Assembly (NCBI GenBank): GCA_937936695.1
Contig: CALHCK010000231.1
Coordinates: 1 to 9,753 of the forward strand
Direction of reading: 5' to 3'
Source: an uncultured Polaribacter sp.
Lineage (GTDB): Bacteria > Bacteroidota > Bacteroidia > Flavobacteriales > Flavobacteriaceae
DNA: 9,753 nt
Positions 1 through 7,280 of this stretch are shown here, one piece after another. Position numbers and translations under genes: made by a program. Numbering within the stretch: the first letter of the stretch is position 1; every line of letters begins with the position of its first letter. The notes beneath the pieces are model-generated. The model made no database searches and had not been told where the DNA came from. It was given only the letters and a program-made list of their open reading frames with translations.

Positions 1-640
1 CATCAAAATAAACAGCTCCGTATGTATAATTTAAACCCGATAAAATAGGTACTTCTCCTAAATCTATTACCTCGCTAGTAGCAGCGTTTATTCTGTACAA
101 ATGATTGGTACTTTTTTCAACAGTATACAAATTACCATCTACCGCATTAAATGCCCAGTCGTGAATATTTATATTTTTAGATAACTCGTTATTACTTACA
201 TATTTACTATAATTTTCTGAACTTGGATTTACATCAATTTTATAAAAAGTAGTTCCTCCTCCTTTTAAATAATAAATTCCGTCTGTACTTACATCTCCTA
301 CGTACCTATTAGAAGTTGGCAGTTCTTCAATAAAAAAAGTCTGCACTTCAAAGTTTTTACCAATTCTTACAATTGTTTTTTCTGGAGACGTTAAAGAACC
401 CCAAATATATCCATCAGAAGGATTATATCCGGTAGCATTAATATTACCTTCTGTTACATTCTCTGAAACAAGGTAAGAACTCCCCGATGCTAAGTCTAAT
501 GCATAAACATCATTTTTTTGAAATAAATATGCGTTGTAATCACAATTAAAAGGTTCATTTTGTGCATTTATAGATACACTTACTATTATGCTATAAAAAG
601 TTACTGCTATCAGCTTAAAAAAGTATCTTGTTTTTTTCAT
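1..640 (-). CDS. Secreted DUF6923-like, probable beta-propeller protein (partial, 3' end off window)
   Basis: An open frame starts at the ATG at 638-640 and runs without a stop to the left edge, giving 213 visible residues; the C-terminus is missing. Residues 1-26 look like a Sec signal peptide: KK near the start, a hydrophobic core, then SINA before QN, which suggests signal peptidase I cleavage after residue 26. The mature part has repeated aromatic/glycine strands such as YNAYLF (35-40), YNPSDGYIWG (72-81), GIYYLKGGG (121-129), WAFNAVDGNLYTVE (162-175) and HLYRINAATSEV (180-191). This pattern of 'data shown, then value' repeats is typical of beta-propellers. From memory it matches the DUF6923 family of flavobacterial secreted proteins, which often carry a C-terminal type IX secretion (T9SS) sorting domain; that end is not visible here. 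The function is unknown. It lies beyond the ftsZ terminator, so it is probably a separate transcription unit unrelated to division. The coding call is firm; the family name is moderately sure. Confidence 0.8.
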   Translation of the reverse strand, partial: MKKTRYFFKLIAVTFYSIIVSVSINAQNEPFNCDYNAYLFQKNDVYALDLASGSSYLVSENVTEGNINATGYNPSDGYIWGSLTSPEKTIVRIGKNFEVQTFFIEELPTSNRYVGDVSTDGIYYLKGGGTTFYKIDVNPSSENYSKYVSNNELSKNINIHDWAFNAVDGNLYTVEKSTNHLYRINAATSEVIDLGEVPILSGLNYTYGAVYFD

Positions 641-656
641 TTTATTCAGAATTTTA

Positions 657-676
657 CTTAAAGATATTCTTTTAAG
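657..676. repeat. Imperfect AT-rich inverted repeat upstream of the secreted-protein gene
   Basis: CTTAAAGA (657-664) and TCTTTTAAG (668-676) are inverted copies around TAT, with one extra T in the right arm. The element sits about 17 bp upstream of the ATG at 640, in the presumed 5' leader. It could be a protein-binding site or a weak RNA hairpin, but in DNA this AT-rich a chance match is quite possible. The rest of the 184-bp intergenic region (641-824) holds the ftsZ terminator and presumably the promoter of the secreted-protein gene. I could not identify a convincing promoter there. Confidence 0.25.
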
Positions 677-770
677 CACAAAAAAAACTTGAGGACAGCC
701 GACATACCAAAAAGTATAGACTAACTGTTTTATTTAAAAAGATTAATAAAATTGGTGGCCTAAAACAGAA

Positions 771-796
771 AGCCACACTTATAAAAAAGTGTGGCT
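771..796 (-). terminator. Rho-independent terminator of the dcw operon
   Basis: AGCCACACTT (771-780) and AAGTGTGGCT (787-796) form a perfect 10-bp stem around a 6-nt loop. On the minus strand the hairpin begins 28 nt after the ftsZ stop and is followed by TTCTGTTTTA, a moderately T-rich tail. On the plus strand the following bases (CTTATAGTT) have no T run, so it should work only for transcription leaving ftsZ. It separates the division operon from the secreted-protein gene downstream. Confidence 0.85.
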
Positions 797-824
797 CTTA
801 TAGTTATAAAAGTTGTATAAACTA

Positions 825-2723
825 CTAATCTACATTATCATGTAAAAAAGAATTGTTAGAATTTAAACCAAGACTATCATTATCTTTATTAATAGACGTT
901 TTGGTAGTACTTAAAGGCGCATTAGTATCTAAATTTACCCCCAAACGTTTGTATGCTGGCTGACGCTCTATTTCATCTATATTCTTGTTCATTTGGTCAT
1001 TAAACTTATAGTTAAAACCTTTCATTTTTCTACGTCTTTCTTCTGCACGCTTTTGCAACTCGCTAATTGTTAAATCTAATGGAGAAACTTCTTCACTACT
1101 AGTTTCAATATCATTAACCTCTGCTTGAGTTCTCTTAGTTTTTAATTCAAACTGCACCTCATCATCAGTAGCTTTCTTTTCAGCAGCAATTACAGAACTC
1201 TTTCCTATAGTAGGTTGCACATCAAAATCTTCTAAAACATACCTTTTTTCTATTACTGGTTGTTTCTTCTCAAAAACAATCTCTTCTGCACCATGTACCT
1301 GTAAATCATTAACATTTGTTACAGGCGTATTTGGTGTTGTTTCAGCAACAGGAGTGTTTATAGTATTCTGTTCTGTAGTATTTAAAGGAAGGTCAAACAA
1401 TAAATCTGTCTGAATTTCTTTTGGTTTCTCTACAACTTCTTTTTTTGGTGTAACATCAGTAATTACAAAATCGTCAACAGAAATTGGTTCTACATTAACA
1501 TTCTCAAAAGTGTTAACTGTATTCTGCGGAGTATTTGGTGGGCTGTTAGTATCTATTTTAGGTTGTACTGGTTCAGTATCTTCTAAAACATGTATTACTT
1601 TTTGCGGAGTACTGTTTGTTAAAGGTTGATCTAAAGCAGAAGATTTTGTAATTTGTTGGTCTCCAAAATTATACGTAGCCTTTTGTTCACTCTCTAATGT
1701 ATGTACAATTTTCTTAACTTCTGTATTAGTTATTGTACTCTGTTGGTCTGCTGCAAAACCAGTTGCAACAATTGTTACAGCAATAGCGTCTCCTAAATTT
1801 TCATCTTCTCCAATACCCATAATAATATTGGCATCGTAACCCGCTTCATCTTGTATATAGTCATTAATTTCTCCTATTTCATCTAAGGTAACCTCATTAG
1901 TTCCAGAAACAATTAATAACAATACGTTTTTAGCTCCAGTAATTTTATTATCGTTTAATAATGGAGAATCTAATGCTTTTACAATTGCATTTTTAGCTCT
2001 ACTTGTACCTTCTTCTTTTGCAGATCCCATAATGGCAGTACCACTATTAGAAAGTACTGTTTTAGCATCGTGTAAATCTATATTTTGTTTGTAGTGATGT
2101 GTAATTACCTCTGCAATACCTCTAGATGCCGTAGACAACACTTCATCTGCTTTAGAAAACCCTGCTTTAAAACCAAGATTTCCATACACTTCACGTAATT
2201 TATTATTATTGATAACAATTAAAGAATCTACATTCTGGCGCAGTTGATCGATTCCTAATTGAGCTTGTTTAGTACGTCTTTTTCCTTCGAACGCAAAAGG
2301 CATTGTTACTATACCCACAGTTAGGATATCCATGTCTTTTGCTATTTTTGCAATAATTGGTGCAGCACCAGTACCAGTACCACCACCCATACCAGCTGTA
2401 ATAAATACCATTTTTGTTTGGGTATTTAACATTTGCTGAATTTCTTGCATGCTTTCTTTAGCTGCTTGAGCTCCAATTTCTGGATTTGCTCCAGCACCTA
2501 AACCAGATGTTAAATTAGCTCCTAATTGTATTTTATTAGGAATAGGGCTATTTTCTAATGCTTGCGAATCTGTATTACAGATTACAAAATCTACCCCTTT
2601 AATTTGTTCTGTAAACATGTGGTTTACTGCGTTGCTACCCCCACCACCTACTCCAATAACCTTTATGGTATTAGATTGGGTTTTGGGCATGTCAAATAAA
2701 ATGTTATCAAATTCTGCGCTCAT
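825..2723 (-). CDS. ftsZ: Cell division protein FtsZ (long Bacteroidota form, 632 aa)
   Basis: FtsZ is the tubulin-like GTPase that polymerises into the cytokinetic ring in the cytoplasm and recruits the divisome. The GTPase domain covers about residues 18-326. It has the nucleotide-binding GGGGSNAVN (26-34), the tubulin signature GGGTGTG (113-119), MPFAFEGKRR (141-150), and a T7 loop NIDLHDAKTVL (214-224) whose D216 and D219 match the catalytic aspartates of E. coli FtsZ (D209, D212). A long low-complexity linker rich in T, N, P, V and E follows (about 330-546). Next come a basic, probably helical element (551-574, with ERRRKMK) and PAYKR (589-593), which corresponds to the conserved C-terminal peptide that binds FtsA. 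A 39-residue polar tail follows and ends HDNVD. E. coli FtsZ has 383 residues; the extra length is mostly linker and tail, as usual in Bacteroidota. It is the last gene of the operon, 36 bp after ftsA, and starts at ATG 2721-2723 behind A-rich DNA with no Shine-Dalgarno motif. It appears intact. Confidence 0.98.
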   Translation of the reverse strand: MSAEFDNILFDMPKTQSNTIKVIGVGGGGSNAVNHMFTEQIKGVDFVICNTDSQALENSPIPNKIQLGANLTSGLGAGANPEIGAQAAKESMQEIQQMLNTQTKMVFITAGMGGGTGTGAAPIIAKIAKDMDILTVGIVTMPFAFEGKRRTKQAQLGIDQLRQNVDSLIVINNNKLREVYGNLGFKAGFSKADEVLSTASRGIAEVITHHYKQNIDLHDAKTVLSNSGTAIMGSAKEEGTSRAKNAIVKALDSPLLNDNKITGAKNVLLLIVSGTNEVTLDEIGEINDYIQDEAGYDANIIMGIGEDENLGDAIAVTIVATGFAADQQSTITNTEVKKIVHTLESEQKATYNFGDQQITKSSALDQPLTNSTPQKVIHVLEDTEPVQPKIDTNSPPNTPQNTVNTFENVNVEPISVDDFVITDVTPKKEVVEKPKEIQTDLLFDLPLNTTEQNTINTPVAETTPNTPVTNVNDLQVHGAEEIVFEKKQPVIEKRYVLEDFDVQPTIGKSSVIAAEKKATDDEVQFELKTKRTQAEVNDIETSSEEVSPLDLTISELQKRAEERRRKMKGFNYKFNDQMNKNIDEIERQPAYKRLGVNLDTNAPLSTTKTSINKDNDSLGLNSNNSFLHDNVD

Positions 2724-2759
2724 AATAACTTTTACGTATTTAAATAGTTGTTAGATATT

Positions 2760-4115
2760 TTATTCTGCGTTGTCTAGAAAGTCTTTTAAACCTTCTGCAA
2801 ACTTTTCAAAAAACGACTTCTTTTTTGGTTTTGATTTTTCTTTTACTACTGGTTGAACTTCTTCTACAACCTCTTCTATTTCTTCATGTTGTTCAACTAC
2901 ATTTGTAACAATTTCTTCTACAATTTCTTCTTCTTCAACTTCCTCTTTTCCTTCTTCAATTTCTAACCCTTTCATTAACAAACCTACAGCAGTTGCATAT
3001 GAAGGACTAGATAAAGCTTCGTCAGAATCTCCTGCTAAATGCTCGTTAGGATACCCTATTCTTGCATCCATACCAGTTATATATTCTACTAACTGCCTAA
3101 GATGTTTTAACTGAGAACCACCTCCTGTTAATACAATACCCGCAATTAATTTTCCTTTTGCAGTTTCGTGTCCGTAATTTTTAATTTCTAAATACACATG
3201 TTCAATAATTTCTTGAACTCGTGCATGTATAATTTTAGATAGATTTTTTAACGTAATTTCTTTAGGTTCTCTACCTCTTAACCCTGGTATAGAAACAATT
3301 TCTGTTTCTTTATTTTCTCCTGGCCATGCAGAACCAAATTTAGTTTTTAATAATTCGGCTTGCTTTTCTATAATAGAACAACCTTCTTTAATATCTTCTG
3401 TTATTACATTACCTCCAAACGGAATTACTGCTGTATGACGTATAATTCCATCTTTAAAAATAGCCAAATCAGTTGTTCCACCACCTATATCAATTAACGC
3501 TACACCTGCTTCTTTTTCTTCTTGACTTAAAACTGCTGATGCAGAAGCTAAAGGTTCTAATGTTATTTCATTTAAACCTAAACCTGCACTTTTTACACAT
3601 CTACCAATATTTCTAATAGATGATACTTGACCAACCACTACATGAAAGTTGGCTTCTAAACGCCCACCATACATACCTATTGGCTCTTTAATATCTGCCT
3701 GAGAATCTACTTTAAACTCTTGTGGTAACACATGAATAATTTCTTCTCCTGGTAACATTACCAATTTATGAACTTGATTTACTAAATCATCTATATCTGC
3801 ATCTTCTATTACCTCGTCAGATGTGCTTCTTGTAATATAATCTGAATGATGTAAGCTACGTATGTGTTGCCCCGCAATACCAACAACAACTTCTTCTATT
3901 TTAACTCCAGAAACACTCTCTGCCTCATCTACAGCTTGCTGAATAGATTGTATTGTTTGTGTTATATTACTTACAACTCCTCTTTTTACACCTAAACTTT
4001 TTGCTTTTCCAATACCAACAACCTCTATCTTGTCGTATTCATTTTTACGACCAATCATGGCAACAATTTTAGTTGTACCAATATCTAAACCAACAGCTAT
4101 TTTATTGTTTTCCAT
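2760..4115 (-). CDS. ftsA: Cell division protein FtsA
   Basis: FtsA is an actin-like ATPase that tethers FtsZ filaments to the inner face of the cytoplasmic membrane and helps activate septal wall synthesis. The actin-fold motifs are all present: phosphate 1 GLDIGTTKI (9-17), phosphate 2 LIDIGGGTTDLAIF (207-220) and the adenosine motif GIVLTGGGSQL (326-336). The SHS2 (1C) subdomain typical of FtsA lies at about 85-165. After the ATPase core (ending near 385) comes a highly acidic linker of glutamate and valine/isoleucine (about 387-421), then a basic patch KSKPKKK (427-433). The C-terminal helix SFFEKFAEGLKDFLDN (434-449) is amphipathic and fits the membrane-targeting sequence of the family. 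At 451 residues it is longer than E. coli FtsA (420) because of the linker. The gene follows ftsQ by 6 bp and precedes ftsZ by 36 bp, the classic pairing. It starts with ATG at 4113-4115. Confidence 0.97.
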   Translation of the reverse strand: MENNKIAVGLDIGTTKIVAMIGRKNEYDKIEVVGIGKAKSLGVKRGVVSNITQTIQSIQQAVDEAESVSGVKIEEVVVGIAGQHIRSLHHSDYITRSTSDEVIEDADIDDLVNQVHKLVMLPGEEIIHVLPQEFKVDSQADIKEPIGMYGGRLEANFHVVVGQVSSIRNIGRCVKSAGLGLNEITLEPLASASAVLSQEEKEAGVALIDIGGGTTDLAIFKDGIIRHTAVIPFGGNVITEDIKEGCSIIEKQAELLKTKFGSAWPGENKETEIVSIPGLRGREPKEITLKNLSKIIHARVQEIIEHVYLEIKNYGHETAKGKLIAGIVLTGGGSQLKHLRQLVEYITGMDARIGYPNEHLAGDSDEALSSPSYATAVGLLMKGLEIEEGKEEVEEEEIVEEIVTNVVEQHEEIEEVVEEVQPVVKEKSKPKKKSFFEKFAEGLKDFLDNAE

Positions 4116-4121
4116 TTTGAT

Positions 4122-4847
4122 TTATTTTGTACACACAACCTGGTTGTGATATTTTAAATTAATCTTTTTGTAATTCTTTATTGTTTTATCTACAAAAGCT
4201 TTATTGTAAAAGGCTTTAAGTTTTTTAAACTTTACATCTATTTCAGATAATTTTCCAAATTCTATTTTATAATTTCCGCTTCTTACAGAAAATTGATAAT
4301 TATTATCTTCTAATTTTTCTATTCCAACAATTTCTTTCTTTAGAAAATTATCCTTTGTAATATAAGCGACTAAAGATAACATTTCTTTAACATTTATTTT
4401 GTTTTTAACACCAGAAATTAACAAAACTCTTGGTGTATAGTTTCCAGACAACGGAATCATTACTCCCTCTTTGTCAATATAGTAAGAACTATTATCACCC
4501 ATTATTCTTGCTACCGCTGTACGTTGTCTTATAATGGTTTTTAAGGTTCCTGTAACACTTAAAAATACTGCTGCATTTTCTACATACGGATTTTTAATTA
4601 CCGTATTTTCTAAATTAAATACATTTAGTACTCCTTTTTTCTGATTTTTTATCTCTGTACCATCTTCTGTTAATATTTTATTAACCATGGCATGCGTTAA
4701 AAAATTATTTGCCCCTGCCTCAAACTCTACAACAACTTTATCAACAACCTTTTTAGAATTTCTTTTTGATGAAAAACTATACAGAAAAACCGATAATCCC
4801 AACAAAAATAGAAAAATTATGTATTTAGAAAACTTTCTAAAAATCAT
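4122..4847 (-). CDS. ftsQ: Cell division protein FtsQ (DivIB-like), divergent
   Basis: FtsQ is a bitopic membrane protein that links cytoplasmic and periplasmic divisome parts, usually through the FtsB/FtsL pair. The protein has a short basic cytoplasmic N-terminus (residues 1-8), one transmembrane helix (about 9-26) and a periplasmic part of about 215 residues. A POTRA-like region spans about 36-110 (ending VTGTLKTIIRQRTAVARI, where FtsQ has its conserved 'I..R.P.A.I'-like strand). YYIDKEGVMIPL (122-133) matches the 'yyID.eG.v.pl' strand of the FtsQ domain. The periplasmic part is lysine-rich and ends in the strand-like YHNQVVCTK (233-241). At 241 residues it is slightly short for the family (E. 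coli 276). Sequence similarity is weak, as is usual for FtsQ in this phylum, but the topology, the ID-G motif and the place between murC and ftsA make the call safe. Its ATG lies inside the end of murC (11-bp overlap), which implies translational coupling. Confidence 0.9.
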   Translation of the reverse strand: MIFRKFSKYIIFLFLLGLSVFLYSFSSKRNSKKVVDKVVVEFEAGANNFLTHAMVNKILTEDGTEIKNQKKGVLNVFNLENTVIKNPYVENAAVFLSVTGTLKTIIRQRTAVARIMGDNSSYYIDKEGVMIPLSGNYTPRVLLISGVKNKINVKEMLSLVAYITKDNFLKKEIVGIEKLEDNNYQFSVRSGNYKIEFGKLSEIDVKFKKLKAFYNKAFVDKTIKNYKKINLKYHNQVVCTK

Positions 4848-6189
4848 TTATTTCAGTTTTTAAAAATTCTTCTGTAACATTATCTACCATTACCCCAATA
4901 TCTCCTGCACCTAACATTAAAACTACTTTTGCTGTAGATTGTTTTATTTCTTTTATTAATACTTCTTTTTCTACTAATTTTTTACGTTTATTTTCTATTT
5001 TTTCTAATAACCAATCAGAATTTACTCCCGGAATTGGTAGCTCTCTTGCTGGATAAATATCTAACAACAAAATTTCGTCAAATTTAGATAAAGCAGATGC
5101 AAAATCACCTATAAAATCTCTAGTTCTTGAAAATAAATGTGGCTGAAAAATTACCATTACTTTTTCATTAGGGTACATTTCTCTTACTGAGGCTTCAACA
5201 GCATTTATTTCTGTAGGATGATGTGCGTAATCATCTATTAAAACCAAATCATTTGTTTTAATCTTATAAGAAAATCTACGTTTTACTCCTTTAAAAGTAG
5301 ACAAACGTTGCTTAATTTCTTCTAAAGAAACACCATAAACATCTGCAATTGCCAAGGCAGCCAAGGCATTCATTACATTATGCTTCCCTGGTAAATAAAA
5401 TTCAATATTTTTAATTTCATCAGAAGGTGTTTTTACATCAAAAATATACTTACCACTTTCTATTTTTAAATTGTAAGCTTGGTAATCTGCATTTTCATTT
5501 ACCGCATATGTTAATCCTTGTAAAGGCAAGCCTTTTGCAACAATTAAAGTATCTGAGACTTTATTTGCAAATTCTACAAAAGACTCTTCTAAAGCTGCGG
5601 CTTCTCCGTAAATATCTAAATGGTCTGCATCCATAGAAGTTACACAGGCGATATTAGGGCTTAATTGCAAAAAAGATCTATCAAATTCATCTGCTTCTAC
5701 CACACTAATTTTATCTTCTCCTAAAATTAAATTAGAATTATAATTTTCTGCAATACCACCTAAAAAAGAAGTTGCTTTAGAGGCAGCCATAATATGTCCT
5801 AAAATAGAAGAAGTAGTTGTTTTACCATGTGTACCTGCAACAGCCAAACAAAACGTTGTTTCTGTAATCTTACCTAAAATTTCTGCTCTTTTTAAAATTT
5901 TAAAATTATTATTTAAAAAATAATTAAAACCAATATGGTTTTTAGGAATAGCAGGCGTGTAAACTACCAAAGTTGTTTCTTTATTTAAAAAAGCAAGAGG
6001 TATAAGATCTACAGAATCATTAAAATGAATTTTCACTCCTAAGTCTTCTAATTTTTGTGTAACCAAAGACGGAGTTTTATCATAACCAGCTACCTGCTTA
6101 CCATTTACAGCAAAATAGCGTGCAATGGCACTCATGCCTATACCACCAATACCTATAAAATAAACGTTATGTATAGTATTTAAATTCAC
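4837..6189 (-). CDS. murC: UDP-N-acetylmuramate--L-alanine ligase MurC
   Basis: MurC is a cytoplasmic ATP-dependent ligase that adds L-alanine to UDP-MurNAc, the first step of the peptide stem. The N-terminal Rossmann domain carries FIGIGGIGMSAIARY (11-25). The central ATPase domain has the P-loop AGTHGKTTT (118-126), VEADEFDRSF (164-173), MDADHLDIYG (186-195) and GKHNVMNALAA (268-278). The C-terminal domain has RRFSYK (304-309), DDYAHHPTEI (319-328), QPHLFSRT (349-356) and MLGAGDIG (425-432). The set and order are diagnostic of MurC rather than Mpl or the other Mur ligases. The length of 450 residues is normal. The start is a GTG (6187-6189), the only non-ATG start among the genes here, and it overlaps the TGA stop of murG as GTGA. 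The next possible ATG downstream lies within the Rossmann motif, so GTG must be right. The stop is TAG, inside the start of ftsQ. Confidence 0.98.
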   Translation of the reverse strand: MNLNTIHNVYFIGIGGIGMSAIARYFAVNGKQVAGYDKTPSLVTQKLEDLGVKIHFNDSVDLIPLAFLNKETTLVVYTPAIPKNHIGFNYFLNNNFKILKRAEILGKITETTFCLAVAGTHGKTTTSSILGHIMAASKATSFLGGIAENYNSNLILGEDKISVVEADEFDRSFLQLSPNIACVTSMDADHLDIYGEAAALEESFVEFANKVSDTLIVAKGLPLQGLTYAVNENADYQAYNLKIESGKYIFDVKTPSDEIKNIEFYLPGKHNVMNALAALAIADVYGVSLEEIKQRLSTFKGVKRRFSYKIKTNDLVLIDDYAHHPTEINAVEASVREMYPNEKVMVIFQPHLFSRTRDFIGDFASALSKFDEILLLDIYPARELPIPGVNSDWLLEKIENKRKKLVEKEVLIKEIKQSTAKVVLMLGAGDIGVMVDNVTEEFLKTEINDF

Positions 6190-7280
6190 TTTTTTAATAA
6201 TTTCTCTACCTCATTAACAATAGCTGTTGTAGCTCCTGGTAATGCTAATTCTTTTATATTTTCCGACAAGTGCTCTTGTTTTCCTTTGTCTTTTAATAAT
6301 GTTTCAAATACAATAGGAAACGTACTTAAATCTGTTTCTTTTAACAATATAGCACCATGTTGGTTTGCTATTGATTTTGCATTTTTTGTTTGATGATCTT
6401 CTGTTACATTAGGAGATGGTATAAAAATAACTGGCTTACCAACAATACATAATTCTGATACAGAACTTGCCCCTGCTCTAGAAATAATAATATCTGCCGC
6501 AGCATACGCTAAATCCATTCTATTTAAAAATTGATGAACTTGCACCCCTTTTAAACTATTATGTTTTTTATATTCATCAAAATATAATTTACCACATTGC
6601 CAAACCAACTGAATATCTTGGTCTTTAAAAAATGATAAATTATTTGCTACCAATTCATTAATTTTTCTAGCTCCTAAACTACCACCTAAAACTAAAACAG
6701 TTTTCTTGGAGTTATCTAACTTTAAAAAAGCTTGCCCTTCTTCTGTTTTAGAATGAATAGATAATAAATCTTGCCTAACAGGGTTACCTGTTTTTATAAT
6801 TTTATTTGATGGAAAAAAACGCTCTAAATGATCGTATGCAACACAGATTTTATGCGCCTTTTTACCAAGTAATTTATTTGTTATTCCTGGGTAAGAGTTC
6901 TGCTCTTGTATTAAAGTAGGAATCCCTTTACTATTTGCCATTATCAATGTAGGGCCACTTGCAAAACCACCAGTACCAATTGCTACATCTGGTTTAAATT
7001 GCCTAATAATTTTAGACGCATTCCATAAACTACTGATTAGTTTAAATGGAAACATTAAATTAGAAATCGTTAATTTTCTTTGAATTCCAGAAATCCACAA
7101 CCCTTTTATTTCATATCCTGCCTGCGGAATTTTTTCCATTTCCATTTTATCTTTAGCACCTACAAATAAAAAATTTGCATCAGGATAACGCAACTTTAAT
7201 TCGTTTGCAATTGCAATAGCTGGATAGATATGCCCTCCGGTACCTCCTCCAGAAACAAGTATGTTAATCGACTGTTTCAT
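6186..7280 (-). CDS. murG: Lipid II synthase MurG (UDP-GlcNAc:undecaprenyl-PP-MurNAc-pentapeptide GlcNAc transferase)
   Basis: MurG is a peripheral glycosyltransferase (family GT28, GT-B fold) on the cytoplasmic face of the membrane. It transfers GlcNAc from UDP-GlcNAc to lipid I, giving lipid II. The N-terminal acceptor domain has the glycine-rich loop SGGGTGGHIYPA (10-21), GTGGFASGP (102-110) and the invariant IQEQNSYPG (124-132). The C-terminal donor domain has VLGGSLGARKIN (197-208), SRAGASSVSEL (267-277) and PSPNVTEDHQTKNA (288-301), which contact UDP-GlcNAc in the family. The length of 364 residues is normal (E. coli 355). The ATG at 7278-7280 lies inside the end of ftsW (17-bp overlap), and the TGA stop overlaps the murC start. 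The tight link with ftsW puts lipid II synthesis next to its septal polymerase. Confidence 0.98.
   Translation of the reverse strand: MKQSINILVSGGGTGGHIYPAIAIANELKLRYPDANFLFVGAKDKMEMEKIPQAGYEIKGLWISGIQRKLTISNLMFPFKLISSLWNASKIIRQFKPDVAIGTGGFASGPTLIMANSKGIPTLIQEQNSYPGITNKLLGKKAHKICVAYDHLERFFPSNKIIKTGNPVRQDLLSIHSKTEEGQAFLKLDNSKKTVLVLGGSLGARKINELVANNLSFFKDQDIQLVWQCGKLYFDEYKKHNSLKGVQVHQFLNRMDLAYAAADIIISRAGASSVSELCIVGKPVIFIPSPNVTEDHQTKNAKSIANQHGAILLKETDLSTFPIVFETLLKDKGKQEHLSENIKELALPGATTAIVNEVEKLLKK

Noticed and set aside
700..770. Possible Bacteroidota promoter (TAnnTTTG-like TACTTTTT on the minus strand) for the secreted-protein gene
   Set aside because: The -7-like box has a mismatch and no convincing TTTG or TTG box lies about 19-21 bp upstream, so the match is no better than chance in T-rich DNA.
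771..796. Bidirectional terminator
   Set aside because: On the plus strand no T run follows the stem, and there is no plus-strand gene running into it.
5427..5636. Plus-strand open frame of 69 codons
   Set aside because: It lies wholly antisense inside murC, which has clear conserved motifs. The product is leucine- and histidine-rich low-complexity sequence with no recognisable domain.
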